In this document: piece by piece, positions 8,697 to 18,592 of the stretch
Numbering within the stretch: position 1 is the stretch's first letter
How the letters are laid out: every line of letters starts with the position of its first letter
From: Zygaena filipendulae
Taxonomy: Eukaryota > Arthropoda > Insecta > Lepidoptera > Zygaenidae
Direction of reading: 5' to 3'
DNA: 64,000 nt
Assembly: GCA_907165275.2 (NCBI GenBank)
Contig: OU015679.1
Span: forward strand, 1,302,001-1,366,000
Position numbers and translations under genes: made by a program
The notes under the pieces: generated by a model
Seen by the model: only the letters and a program-made list of their open reading frames with translations
Database searches by the model: none
Told to the model about the DNA's origin: nothing

Positions 8697-11381
8697 CTAG
8701 GTGGGCAGCGTTGGCTCGTCATCGCGAGCGATAAGCTCGCGCGGATATCGCTTCCCCTCGGGTGGACGGGCGTGGAGGGGGGCCAGACCACGGATGTGCT
8801 CGTGGTCCGACGCATCCGCCCGCTCGAACATCCGAGAGGTGAGCCGTTGGACGAACTCGTCCAGCGGCTCGACTCTCAGGTCCCTCTGGATAACGGAGTT
8901 CCGCACGTAGCGCGGAGCTCCGGCAGCGGCACGCAGTGCCATGGCTTGCTGCGATTGCAGGCTCGCGCGCAGGGACGCACATGGCAGTGCGTACCATGCC
9001 GGAGCGGCGTAGGTGAGTCGGGGCCTAATATAGGTCTTGTAGACCCCGACTTTTACCCTCAGAGGGAGCCGAGAGTCGAGCACGCCGCGCAGCTGACACC
9101 GCGCGGCGCGGGCGCTCGCGATGACGTTTCTCACGTGAGGCCTCAACGTGAGCCGACGATCCAGCGTGACCCCCAGGTACTTTACCTGAGGGGACCACGC
9201 AATGTCCTGCCCGTAGAGGCGGAGAGGTGGCGGTGGGCGTTTAAGGTTGCCGACGCATATGGCCTGTGTCTTCCCGACATTGACCGACAGTCTCCACTTG
9301 GAGAGCCAGTCCGGGAGGAGGTCGAGCGTGCGCTGCAGCCGTTTCGCGGCGAACGCAGAGCTCATGGATGAGGTGTAGTACGCCGCGTCATCGGCGTACA
9401 GAGCCAATTCGACCCCATCCCCCACTGGGATGTCGTCGGTGTATCGGGAGTAACAGGCCGGGGAGAGGCAGCTGCCCTGCGGCACGCCGGCCCCGATCGG
9501 ACGCTCAGTCGAGGTGACGTCCTCGACCGCCACACAGAAGCGACGGTCAGATAGAAAGGACGCCACCACCCGGACTATACGCCGGGGAAGCGCGGACGAC
9601 GATAGCTTCAGCAGAAGACCCTCATGCCAGACCCTATCGAACGCCTTCTCCATGTCGAGGAGAACAGCGACGGTGGTTGTCCTCTTGTTGAGGGCCACCG
9701 TCATGTGCTGAATCACCCTCGACAACTGGAGGGTGGTGGAGTGTTCCGCCCGGAACCCAAACTGCTCCCTCCTGGGAGTGATGTGCGGAGACATACGTCG
9801 CAGCAGTAGCAGCTCGAACAGCTTCGAGAGCGTAGGCAGCAGCGTGATAGGCCGATAGCTGCCGGGGAGAGTGACATTCTTCCCCGGTTTGGGCAGCATG
9901 ATGACCCTGCCGGTTTTCCATACGGTAGGATAGTGCCCCGTGCGCAGGATACCGTTATACAGGCGCGTCACCGCCGCTATGGAGCGAAACGGCAGGTGAC
10001 GCAGCGCTGCATTAGTGATACCGTCTGCGCCCGGGGCCTTACGCGGCTTCAGTTTTCGGGTCATCCGCTGCACCTCGCCAGGGGAGAACACGATTGGGTC
10101 CTCCTCCGGCGCCATCGGCGCTGCGAAATACTCCCGAAGCTGGGCAGCCACTGCTGCGACGTGCTCCACATCGTCAGTGGGATTTGGGCGGAACTGGCGT
10201 TCGAGGTGGTCGGCGAGGATCCTCGCGCGGTCTTCCGCGCGATACCTCAGCGTACCGTCGTCCGCTTTGAGCGGTCTGATCGGGGGCCGGGCGCCAGAGA
10301 GTTGGCGGCAGAGGCGATGGACACTGGTCCAGTCCTCGCTTGCCGCCTCAATGCGCCTCTCCCATGCGTCGGCTTCTTGCTCCCTCAGGGCATCCTTGAT
10401 CCGGTCCGTGAGGGCGTTGAGCTCCGTCTTTATCCGGGGGCAGCGACATTGCTGCCACCGCCTGCGCAGGCGCCTCTTCTCGCCGATCAGGTTCCTGATG
10501 TCGGCGGGAAGCGGGGGCAACCTGCCCCCCGTCGGCATGGTGCGCGAGGAGGTGTTAAGGGCGCCTTGAACACAGGCGGTGATGTCCGAAGCTAGGAGCT
10601 CAACGTCCCCCGGAGAGATGAGGGGCCTCGAGGGGGTGCTCGTCGCCATCGAGCCGGAGAAACTTCTCCAGTCTATCGATCGGCGCGGCGTTGGTGGCGA
10701 GACTCTTTGTGGCATGTTCGCCAGGACGACCAGGACCGGGACATGGTCGGAGCCCATGTCCTCGGGCAGGGCCTCTATAGAGGGCCGGCAGAGGAGCCCA
10801 CGGTGGGCTATGAGGTCGATGACGTCAGGTTGATGCGACGTCTGGGCCGGATAATGCGTAGGAGTTTCCGGCCCTTCGACCTCGTAGCCGTGGGCCTCGG
10901 CGTCGCGGAGGAGTCGTCTGCCGTTCGGGCAGTCGTGGGTCGAGTTCCACGCCGTGTGCTTGCAATTGAAGTCACCGGCAACGGCAGTGGGGATGTTGGA
11001 TTCCAGCAGGGTGTGGATATCACCCGGCTGGAATCTCAGCTGCGGCGGCTTGTACGCAGCGTAAAGCCGCGTTGGGTTGCCGGCGACGCACAGCTCGACG
11101 CCCAGGGCGCTGAGCGCCGAGAGCTGCACGGCGGGAACTCGTTGGTGGACGACTCCTCGCTTGACTAGCACTACCAGCCCTCTATAGGCCTGACCCTGAG
11201 GGCTGATTTCGTCCTGGCGATAAACATGGTAGCCGGCGACTGTTAGGTTAGTCGTCGGCCTTAGAAGAGTCTCGCAGACCAACGCCACGTCGATCTGCTG
11301 GTCGCGCAGAACGGTCTTCAGGACGGATGTTTTGCCCCGAAGACCGTTGGCGTTCCAGTAGATCATCCTGAGCGAGGTCAC
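8697..11381 (-). CDS. Jockey-type ORF2: APE endonuclease and reverse transcriptase
   Basis: An 894-residue protein that nicks the target and copies the element RNA there. The N-terminus is an apurinic-type endonuclease, with N10 (YWNAN), E37 (CETLL), GDFN at 136-139 and SDH at 211-213. The RT follows, with ADGI near 452, YRPITLLP near 509, FGFR at 541, LLDMEKAFDRVW at 574, GVPQGSCLSP at 632 and the active-site YADD at 662-665. A C-terminal domain follows. The open frame begins with GTG in the sequence GTGTGA, where it overlaps the ORF1 stop by 4 bases; the first ATG is five codons in, just before IYWNANG. That arrangement suggests translation by termination-reinitiation. All catalytic residues I can check are present, so it is probably functional. 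Confidence 0.93.
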   Translation of the reverse strand: MTSLRMIYWNANGLRGKTSVLKTVLRDQQIDVALVCETLLRPTTNLTVAGYHVYRQDEISPQGQAYRGLVVLVKRGVVHQRVPAVQLSALSALGVELCVAGNPTRLYAAYKPPQLRFQPGDIHTLLESNIPTAVAGDFNCKHTAWNSTHDCPNGRRLLRDAEAHGYEVEGPETPTHYPAQTSHQPDVIDLIAHRGLLCRPSIEALPEDMGSDHVPVLVVLANMPQRVSPPTPRRSIDWRSFSGSMATSTPSRPLISPGDVELLASDITACVQGALNTSSRTMPTGGRLPPLPADIRNLIGEKRRLRRRWQQCRCPRIKTELNALTDRIKDALREQEADAWERRIEAASEDWTSVHRLCRQLSGARPPIRPLKADDGTLRYRAEDRARILADHLERQFRPNPTDDVEHVAAVAAQLREYFAAPMAPEEDPIVFSPGEVQRMTRKLKPRKAPGADGITNAALRHLPFRSIAAVTRLYNGILRTGHYPTVWKTGRVIMLPKPGKNVTLPGSYRPITLLPTLSKLFELLLLRRMSPHITPRREQFGFRAEHSTTLQLSRVIQHMTVALNKRTTTVAVLLDMEKAFDRVWHEGLLLKLSSSALPRRIVRVVASFLSDRRFCVAVEDVTSTERPIGAGVPQGSCLSPACYSRYTDDIPVGDGVELALYADDAAYYTSSMSSAFAAKRLQRTLDLLPDWLSKWRLSVNVGKTQAICVGNLKRPPPPLRLYGQDIAWSPQVKYLGVTLDRRLTLRPHVRNVIASARAARCQLRGVLDSRLPLRVKVGVYKTYIRPRLTYAAPAWYALPCASLRASLQSQQAMALRAAAGAPRYVRNSVIQRDLRVEPLDEFVQRLTSRMFERADASDHEHIRGLAPLHARPPEGKRYPRELIARDDEPTLPT

Positions 11382-13792
11382 ACCTGCTGCAGGATGCGGG
11401 ACATCCCGCTCAGGATGACCTGGATGGGGTCGGCGTCGTCCCTGATGGCCACCAGCACATCTTGGAGGACGCCGATCACCATCTCGATGGCGACGAGCTT
11501 GTTGCTCTTGCCCGCTCCCGGGGCCCGGGGCTTAGAAGCGCCGGGCCTGCGGGCAGCGGGGAGAGCCGTTGCTGATGGAGGTTGGGGAGGAGCGGTGGCC
11601 GGACCAGAGGTCACCGCCGGGGGCGCTGAAGCAGCCCCCTCCCTGCTCCCCTTCTTCTTTTTGTTGCCCCTCTTTCTCTTCCTCTTCACGCCGGAAGAGG
11701 AAGGAGGGGCCGCCGCACCCGGAGCACGCCGCTTCGGGGTGTTCGCAGGCGCCATCAGAGTGGTGGCGCCGGCTTCCGCTGCCACCTGCGCCACTTGCGG
11801 GGCGACAGGTCGGCCGGTGGACAGGGCGACCGTGCCTGCCTTTTTATTTCGGGCTTCTCTCTTGAAGACAGGGCACGACGCCCTGTTGGCCGGGTGTGCC
11901 CCCCCGCAGTTGACGCAGGTGGGGGGCTCCTCTTTGGGGCGGGGGCAGTTGGCAGCGGCGTGCTCCTCGCCGCAGCGGACGCACGCGAGCCTCCGGTGGC
12001 AGCCGAACGACGAGTGCCGGAACTGCTGACACCGGTGGCATTGCGCGGGTCCGCGCTTGCCCCGCCAGGCGTCGATTTTGATCCCGGGCATACACAGCAT
12101 CTCTGTGACGTTGTATATGCCCGGGGTGAGGTTCGGGGTGCGGCGCAGCTGGGCGTAATATATGCAGCCGGGCCTGCCGGCGCGGGCGCGGATGGGGCGG
12201 ACGTACTCCGGCTCGTAGCCCATGGCTACGAGCTCCTGGGTAATTTCCGACGGATCAGTGTCGATCGGTAGCCCCCTTATTGCTACCTTGACACTCTGAT
12301 CCGCCGGAAGGGAGTACGCGAACCAGGACACCGTCCGGTCCTCCTTTTCCAGCGCCGTTAAATAGCGCTGGACCAGACGGTATTCTGATTCGTCCTTTGG
12401 TATGAAGCGCACGCCCTTGCCATATGGGCGTGCGCTAGGAGTCCGCCCCAGTTTTTCCCTGAGGACGCGGAAGTGGCGCGCCCAGTCGGGAAGGTTTTCC
12501 ACGACTAGGGGGGGGTAGGCGCTCCTGCGCTTGTCCCCCTTTCGCGCCGCCCCCGCGCCGCCGTCGGCAGGCGCGGCTGGAACGGCGGGCTGTGCGTCCG
12601 TCGGCGTGGCAACGGGCGCCGGTGGGGACGCAGCCCGCACGGCGTCGGCGAATGTTTGCCGTGGGTGGGGGGCCCCGCCTGAGCTGGCGTCGAGATCTGT
12701 GGGGCTCATTGGGGAGTCCCTTGGTGGGCTCTCTGGCCCGGAGAGCGCGCGCGGACGCGTCCGCTGTTCGCGCTGCGGCCTGGGAGGCGGGAGGGACGAC
12801 ACATCCCCTGGGGGCGATATGTTGTGGCACGTTCGTTTGCCCGGCTCCTCATCGTCGGAGGAGTCAGGGACGCGCAGCCTACGTACGGCCCCAGCAGGGG
12901 GGGTTTCCAATGCCGGTAGGTGCAGAGGAGCCTTTCGTGCGAGTTGCACGTGGAACTCCTCCTCTGCGGTCCTACCGGCCAGGCTCTCGGAGGAGCCGTG
13001 GAGGGCGCGCCTGCGCTCGCGGAGCGTGCGCGCCATCGCCTCCATCATCTCCCCGGATAGGAGCCCCGTTTGCTTCAGCCTGGAGGTGATGAGCATGTCG
13101 ACCTCCAGGTGGGCATTCGGGGACATCTCCGGGTGATGGAGTGGTAGTTGTTCCGGGGGGGGCGGCATTTCGGCCGCGGGCGCGCGGCTGGTGTGCGCGA
13201 GCGTCGCCAAGCCGGCGGTTGTTACAGGGGTGGGGGGATACTTAGATGCCCCCAGCCCCCGAGGCGCCGCCGACTCGGCGGCGCGCGGGGGTCCACGCTC
13301 CTTGAGCCCCTCCGAGGTGCGGGCACGCACCGGCGAGGGGGTCGGTCGCCCGAACTCCGGTCCGGCCCTCGTAGGGGATGAGGGCGCGGAGCGGGGGGGC
13401 GGAGCTGCCCTTGACTTGGGGGCAGCGGGGCGCGGGGCCGGCGAGCTATGTTTCGCCGGTCGCGACGCGCTGTCCCCAGGCGAGGGGGGGGCCGTTCCGG
13501 GTGAGATGGCGCCCGGGAAGGCGGGCTGCGCCGGACGCGACGCGACGGTCATGGGCGGGGGCAAACTATGCCCTGTGCCCCTGGCCGCCGCGGCGCGCGG
13601 GGCAGGAGACGAGGCCGCGGTGGCACCCGTTTGAGCAGACACCAGTTCGGGGGTGTGTGCGGTCGACTGAGTCGCCGGCCGCTTGCCCCCGGGCTGGGTC
13701 GCCGCGGAGCGCGACGGCGGGTGGTCGCCGTCGCGAGGGGGAGGCGCTTCCCGCGTTAAACGCGGGTCGCGTGACGGAACCCTGCCCGCCAT
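11378..13792 (-). CDS. Jockey-type ORF1: gag-like RNA-binding protein
   Basis: 804 residues, starting at ATG 13792-13790. The first 400 or so residues are rich in Pro, Ala, Ser and Arg and look disordered. A folded region follows (VKVAIRGLPIDTDPSEI near 505, with AMGYEP), the type of domain that precedes zinc fingers in Jockey gag proteins (PRE_C2HC family). Then come cysteine knuckles in series (CHRCQQFRHSSFGCH, CVRCGEEHAAANC, CVNCGGAHPANRASC). A lysine-rich stretch (KRKRKRGNKKKKG) near 710 may direct nuclear entry or bind RNA. The protein would coat the element RNA. The frame is intact. Several long antisense frames here come from the high GC content and are not genes. Confidence 0.9.
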   Translation of the reverse strand: MAGRVPSRDPRLTREAPPPRDGDHPPSRSAATQPGGKRPATQSTAHTPELVSAQTGATAASSPAPRAAAARGTGHSLPPPMTVASRPAQPAFPGAISPGTAPPSPGDSASRPAKHSSPAPRPAAPKSRAAPPPRSAPSSPTRAGPEFGRPTPSPVRARTSEGLKERGPPRAAESAAPRGLGASKYPPTPVTTAGLATLAHTSRAPAAEMPPPPEQLPLHHPEMSPNAHLEVDMLITSRLKQTGLLSGEMMEAMARTLRERRRALHGSSESLAGRTAEEEFHVQLARKAPLHLPALETPPAGAVRRLRVPDSSDDEEPGKRTCHNISPPGDVSSLPPPRPQREQRTRPRALSGPESPPRDSPMSPTDLDASSGGAPHPRQTFADAVRAASPPAPVATPTDAQPAVPAAPADGGAGAARKGDKRRSAYPPLVVENLPDWARHFRVLREKLGRTPSARPYGKGVRFIPKDESEYRLVQRYLTALEKEDRTVSWFAYSLPADQSVKVAIRGLPIDTDPSEITQELVAMGYEPEYVRPIRARAGRPGCIYYAQLRRTPNLTPGIYNVTEMLCMPGIKIDAWRGKRGPAQCHRCQQFRHSSFGCHRRLACVRCGEEHAAANCPRPKEEPPTCVNCGGAHPANRASCPVFKREARNKKAGTVALSTGRPVAPQVAQVAAEAGATTLMAPANTPKRRAPGAAAPPSSSGVKRKRKRGNKKKKGSREGAASAPPAVTSGPATAPPQPPSATALPAARRPGASKPRAPGAGKSNKLVAIEMVIGVLQDVLVAIRDDADPIQVILSGMSRILQQV

Positions 13793-14297
13793 CCGCTTAG
13801 GTGCGAGATGGCCGACAGGGTCAACACAAGGGGGAGGGGGGGTTGGGACCCGCCCACTGTGCGCTCCGAATAGGGAAGACGCACACCAGCACCTAACAGC
13901 GCCCCGCTACGGACATTTGATCCGAAGCGGTGCGCGCCGGCCGCTGGTTTGCGTCTCCCCTAGGCCGCAGGCTCGACCGAGAGGCCACAGAAGGCCGCGA
14001 CCTTCCTGCCGCTCCCGCCCGCAGCGCCGTACAGCACCGCTGCGACGATACCACGGTTAGCAAACTCAGTTGCCGCTCCCTGGTATCGCGCGCAGCACTG
14101 CACGAAGCCGTGCGCGGAAGACGGACGCGGCTCGGGGGGCGTAAACAAGAAATTACGCCGCCGAGACCGCGTTGGAGAGAGCCGGGAGCCGGAACAAAGC
14201 ACGTACACGTCGCAGGACACAGCAACAGCAGCGGCAGCAGGATCGGGATCAGCTTGCAGCTCCGAAGTGATGTCCGCGGTGGATGGGTAGCCAGTCC
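13793..14297 (-). other. 5' UTR and probable internal promoter of the Jockey-type element
   Basis: 505 bp of GC-rich leader between the 13-bp duplication and the ORF1 start. Jockey-type elements carry their promoter here; I cannot point to a specific core motif. Confidence 0.6.
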
Positions 14298-16446
14298 ACA
14301 CGTAGCTAGGTTCTTGTGTACGAACGTAGGTCGTGACGTTGTGGTACGATTTGTGGGTATTAACGTTGCCATTGTTCGGCTTAGCCGTTGCACGTATTCT
14401 GCATCTTCGATTTTCGACTGTGTAGGTACGAAAAAATCGGACGGTATTCGTAGAGTTGCGCCGTAGGTCATCAGTGCAGGGCTGAGATTATCTTCTCGTA
14501 GTGCGGTGCGTAAACCAAATAGTACGGTGGGCAACTCGTCTACCCATGTTGTGGTTGCACCGCGCGCCATGAGAGCTGCCTTCATTGTACGATGAAGTCG
14601 TTCTACTTTTCCGTTTGACTGGGCGTGATAACTTGTAGTGCGGATTCTAGATATACCCCATCTCTTCAGTAGTGTGTTGAATAGTGCTGACTCAAAATTT
14701 TGTGCTCTGTCTGTCGTAATTCTGAGCGGGACGCCAAATCGCACTATGCAGTTCTCGTAGAGGGCTTTTGCGACGCTTTCTGCGGTGATGTCTTGAACTG
14801 GAACAGCTTCCGGCCATCTGGTGCGTCTGTCTATTATGGTGACGCAAAACTTGAAATCGTGCGATAATCGTAGCGGTCCCACGACGTCTATGTGTATGTG
14901 TTCGAAACGTTGAGAAGGTGGAAACTCTGCCAGAGGAGTGACGACGTGACGATGTACCTTGCTGCGCTGACAGTCGATACATGCTTTGGCCCATGTTGCT
15001 ACATCTTTGTTCATAGCTGGCCAGAAAAATTTCGATGCTATCTGCTTCCGTGTGGTTCTTGCCCCGGGGTGACATAGCCCGTGTTGCGCTTTGAATGCGG
15101 CATAGCGGTATGTTTTAGGTAAATACGGACGGGGTGACGTAGTCGATAGCTCGCATGTGATTGGTCGGTCGAGTCCGGGAAGAGTTACTTCGGCGAATTT
15201 CAAGTTGGGTTGTTTCTTTAGATTTCTCAAGTCTTCTTCGTTGCTTTGGTCTATTGCAAGTTGGTTGTAGTCTATGACATTTGGGTTCTGGATGTCTTCG
15301 ATTCGTGATAATGCGTCGGCGATTGGATTTTCTTCACCTTTGATGTACTTGATACTTGAACAAAATTGAGATATGAAATGTAGCTGCCGTTCTCGTCTCG
15401 GTGTGTCGCTACTACTGGCGGGTCTGCTGAGTGCGAAAGAGAGAGGCTTGTGATCGGTGAGTATAGTTACTTCGCAGCCTTCGATTAGTCTTCTGAAGTG
15501 TTTTACAGCCATGTACATAGCTAATAATTCGCGATCGTACACGCTGTAGCGGCGTTGCGTAGGGCTCATTGACTTCGAGAAGAATGCTAATGGTTTCCAG
15601 TTGTTCTCAACCTTTTGTTGTAGTACTGCGCCTAAACTGTGATCCGAGGCGTCTGTCATTATAGCGAGTTTGCAACCGTGAACGGGGTAGCTTAGCGTTG
15701 TTGCTTCGGTAATGCTTTGGCGGCATTTTTCAAAAGCTTCGTTCGCTTCCGGTGTCCATTCTATGGGCGTTTTGTCATTCTTTTTCTTGTTGTGAAGAAA
15801 CTTGTTGAGTTCGTGTTGATGATCGGCTTGATGAGGTAGGCAGTCTCGGTAAAAATTAAGCATGCCTAGGAAGCGTCGTAGTTCGACGATTGTCTTCGGT
15901 TTCGGATACGAGGAAATTGCTTCGATGCGATCTATCGTAGGTTTGATACCGCTGGCGGAGACTTCGTAGCCTAGGAAGTTTATAGTTTCAACTCCAAGCT
16001 GGCATTTGTCGACGTTGAGTGTGACGCCGTGTTTGTCGAGACGTTCTAAGACTTGATGGAGAAGCTTCTTATGGTTGTTTTCATCTTCAGAAAATAGGAG
16101 AATGTCGTCGACGAAACAGAAACAGTCTTCTATGCCTCGGAGAACTTGATGCATGAATCTTTGAAAGGTTTGACTTGCGTTGCGTAGACCGAACGTCATG
16201 CATGTAAATTCGTATAGCCCGAACGGAGTGATTATGGCTGTTTTCTGTGCATCTTCTTTACTCGCCATGGGAATCCAGTAGTAAGCCATCTTGAGATCAA
16301 GTTTCGAAAATATTTTTTTGTTGTTGAGTGGGTACGTGAAATCTTGAATGCGTGGTATCGGATAGCGATCGGGTTGCGTCACTGCGTTTAATCTTCGGTA
16401 GTCGCCGCATACACGAAGTCCGCCGTCTTTTTTCGTGACGACGTGT
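14298..16446 (-). pseudogene. Element D pol, central part: RT, RNase H and integrase core
   Basis: Continuous D coding from the RT fingers (CGDYRRLNAVTQPDRYPIPR, just right of 16382) through DLKMAYYWI, FVDD (coded by 16104-16115) and LGYEVSASGIKP. RNase H follows (MTDASDHSLGAVLQQ, YDRELLAMY, DHKPLSF). The integrase has its zinc module (H..H, CIDCQRSK) and core (HIDVVGPL, ITTDRAQNFES, SNGKVERLHRTMKAAL). The frame is uninterrupted until the Jockey element begins at 14297; residues read beyond that point are Jockey 5' UTR. The first 13 bases (14298-14310) are the Jockey duplication. Confidence 0.93.
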
Positions 16447-17591
16447 TGCGATGCGGTGGCCCGGGGCGTCGTCTCGGGGCCACGGGCGATCGTATGTTTT
16501 CAGGAGGAGAGAGGTACGGCGGTCCCTATCCGGAATGAAACGCTCGGTTTACGGTGCTAGCGGGTGGATACCCGTTTATTTCCACTAACTATCTATGAAT
16601 ACGCTATCAATAACACAACACAGGCTTGCACTTAACGACTACTCTTATATTACTACACAGTACACAGGCCCTACGGGGTTCGCGGTCGCTACGGTCGGAC
16701 GGGCGGTCGGGAATCGGGGCAGGAAGGCGGTAGCGGAAGGGGCTGTGTGCTTGAGGTCGGTCGGTGAGTAGGCGTGGGTGAGTGGGTGTCTGTCTGGGTT
16801 CGCCCCGGGGCGGCGGGCAGGTGCAGCGTAGGGTGCCGAGGCCCCCTGGCGCAAACTGTCCGTCACCGTCGGAGCTGGTGCGAGTAGCTGAACACCCCTC
16901 GGGGCGCGGGTGGGTGAGTGGTATCCCCCCCGGGGCGGCGGCCGGGTGCAGCGTAGGGTGCCGAGGCCCCCTGGCGCAAACCGTCCGTCGCCGTCGGGGC
17001 GTGTGTAGGTGAGATAATTCCCGCGGGGCGGCGGCCGGGTGCAGCGTAGGGTGCCGAGGCCCCCTGGCGCAAACCGTCCGTCACCGTCGGGGCGTGTGTG
17101 GGTGTTGTTTTGGACGGGTCTGTGGGGTCTGGACGGAAGGAAGTCGGGAGTTCGCCACACTAGTGAGTCCGCTAAGCGTGGGGCGTCGCCAGACGGCGCG
17201 TGAGCGGCGTCTGGGTAGGCCGACAGAATGCGGGCACACTAGTGAGCGAGGACAGGTATCGGACGAGGTATATACGGAGGCGGAAGCGGATGGTCACTAT
17301 ACCGCTGAGTTCAGGCGCCGCTGTACACGTACGCTCTGTGGAGAAGCGCAGGGCGCACGTGCATGCAGCGCGGGAACCCGTCGGCAAGTGTCGGCGTCAC
17401 GCCGGCCGGTCCGGCTTATATAGTCGCGGCAGCGGGGGGCAGGGCAGCGTGGCGGCGTGCTCGTTGTCGATGTGTGCGTCGCCGCGGCTCGCGCGCCGTG
17501 GTAGATTGCTATGCGCTCGGTGCCGGTGTGTGCGCCTGCGGCGGGGGACGAGGGATTCGTCACGCGGCGAGTGCGTGCCTGCTTCCTTACA
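16447..17591 (-). repeat. Element B 3' LTR, with internal tandem repeats
   Basis: Starts TGCGATGCGG and ends CTTCCTTACA on the plus strand. Within it, three copies of a GC-rich block around GTGCAGCGTAGGGTGCCGAG start at 16821, 16946 and 17039 (spacings 125 and 93). The frames called across this LTR are repeat-driven and not genes. The core resembles the LTR of C at both ends and diverges in the middle. Confidence 0.95.
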
Positions 17592-17606
17592 CTCCCCCCC
17601 TCCGGA
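17592..17606 (-). promoter_or_regulatory. Polypurine tract of element B
   Basis: The minus strand reads ATCCGGAGGGGGGGAG immediately before the LTR start TGTAAGG. Confidence 0.75.
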
Positions 17607-18592
17607 TGAAGATTTTTGCGTGCCAAAAATCGCCGTCACGGGCGACGCCTGGAACCAAAAAGGGCCCGGGGGTGGTGTTCCGAGGGCCTGTGTAAAAGTT
17701 TTGCTAAGTCTAGTTACATATAACCGGTTTTATTGTTCAGCTGGGACTATACTTTACATAATATTGTTTTACATCATGTACTGTAACTAATATGCTTGTA
17801 TTCTAATCCTAGGTTAGGTATCCTGACTCCGTTCGGACCCCGCGGTACCTGTGGACTTATTCTGTTAGCTACTACACTATGCTATTGTTTGCTCTCCGCT
17901 TAATCTAGATGGCGCCGGGATTAGCCGACTAAAAACCTACTTTGTTATTGTTCAATGTCTTGCGAAAATATATCTTCCGGTACCTACTTGGAATATTATT
18001 TTTAGTTTTTCTGGATTATTACTATGTTGCAATGGTTTTTACTTTATACGGGGGTTTTTACTTTACTGCGGTTCGGTCCGGTCATGTACATATATATTCT
18101 CGCAATGACTACCTACTACTGGCAACTTAATTTTAATTCTACCTGTTAACTTGGCTGTATAAGTTAAATAAAATAAATAAACGAAAAAAAATATTAAAAA
18201 AAAATAAAACTAAAATAAAACTGACGGGTCGGAGATTATTCTCCTAGGTATTTCCTTACCTACACTTTCTCTGTACCCTACTTGATATTAAAGTCTCCGA
18301 GTAAGTAAATATGCTAGTATAACTAATATTGTATTTCACCTAATGCCCTATGTTATTACTCATGGTAAAATAAACTAACATAACTTAATGCCTGCATAAA
18401 CCACAAAAAAAACTTAATTTTACGGGATTCCTGCTCCTTTCCCTGCGGAATAACTGAGAAGAAACTTTGAATAAAAGCCTTAATATAGGTACGTGTAATA
18501 ATTTTTTTTCTTAATGATTACAACTAAATACAAAATACAAAACTAATAAATTACTGGTTTTTCTTTTTTTTTTTTGGCAGGGCGATTGATTT
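17607..18592 (-). other. Element B 3' noncoding stretch
   Basis: About 1 kb, AT-rich toward the gene end, with no supportable ORF. In the related element C the same interval is twice as long and contains an extra ORF; nothing comparable is readable here. Confidence 0.6.

Larger units (their letters stand above)
8499..14297 (-). mobile_element. Full-length Jockey-type non-LTR retrotransposon
   Basis: A 5.8-kb, strikingly GC-rich element on the minus strand with a 13-bp duplication. It has a 505-bp 5' UTR, ORF1 (gag-like), ORF2 (endonuclease plus RT) and a 198-bp 3' UTR. Both ORFs are uninterrupted, so the copy may be young. The 3' end has no poly(A). It closes with a GC-rich hairpin (near 8516-8535) a short distance before the duplication. 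Confidence 0.93.

Noticed and set aside
8544..13800. Long plus-strand ORFs (100-275 codons) opposite the Jockey-type ORFs
   Set aside because: They are antisense to conserved endonuclease, RT and zinc-knuckle coding, Arg/Gly-rich, and expected from the high GC content.
16645..17790. ORFs within the B LTRs, present identically at 21650-22822
   Set aside because: Duplicated because LTRs are duplicated; composition follows the tandem repeats and they cross the LTR border into unrelated sequence.
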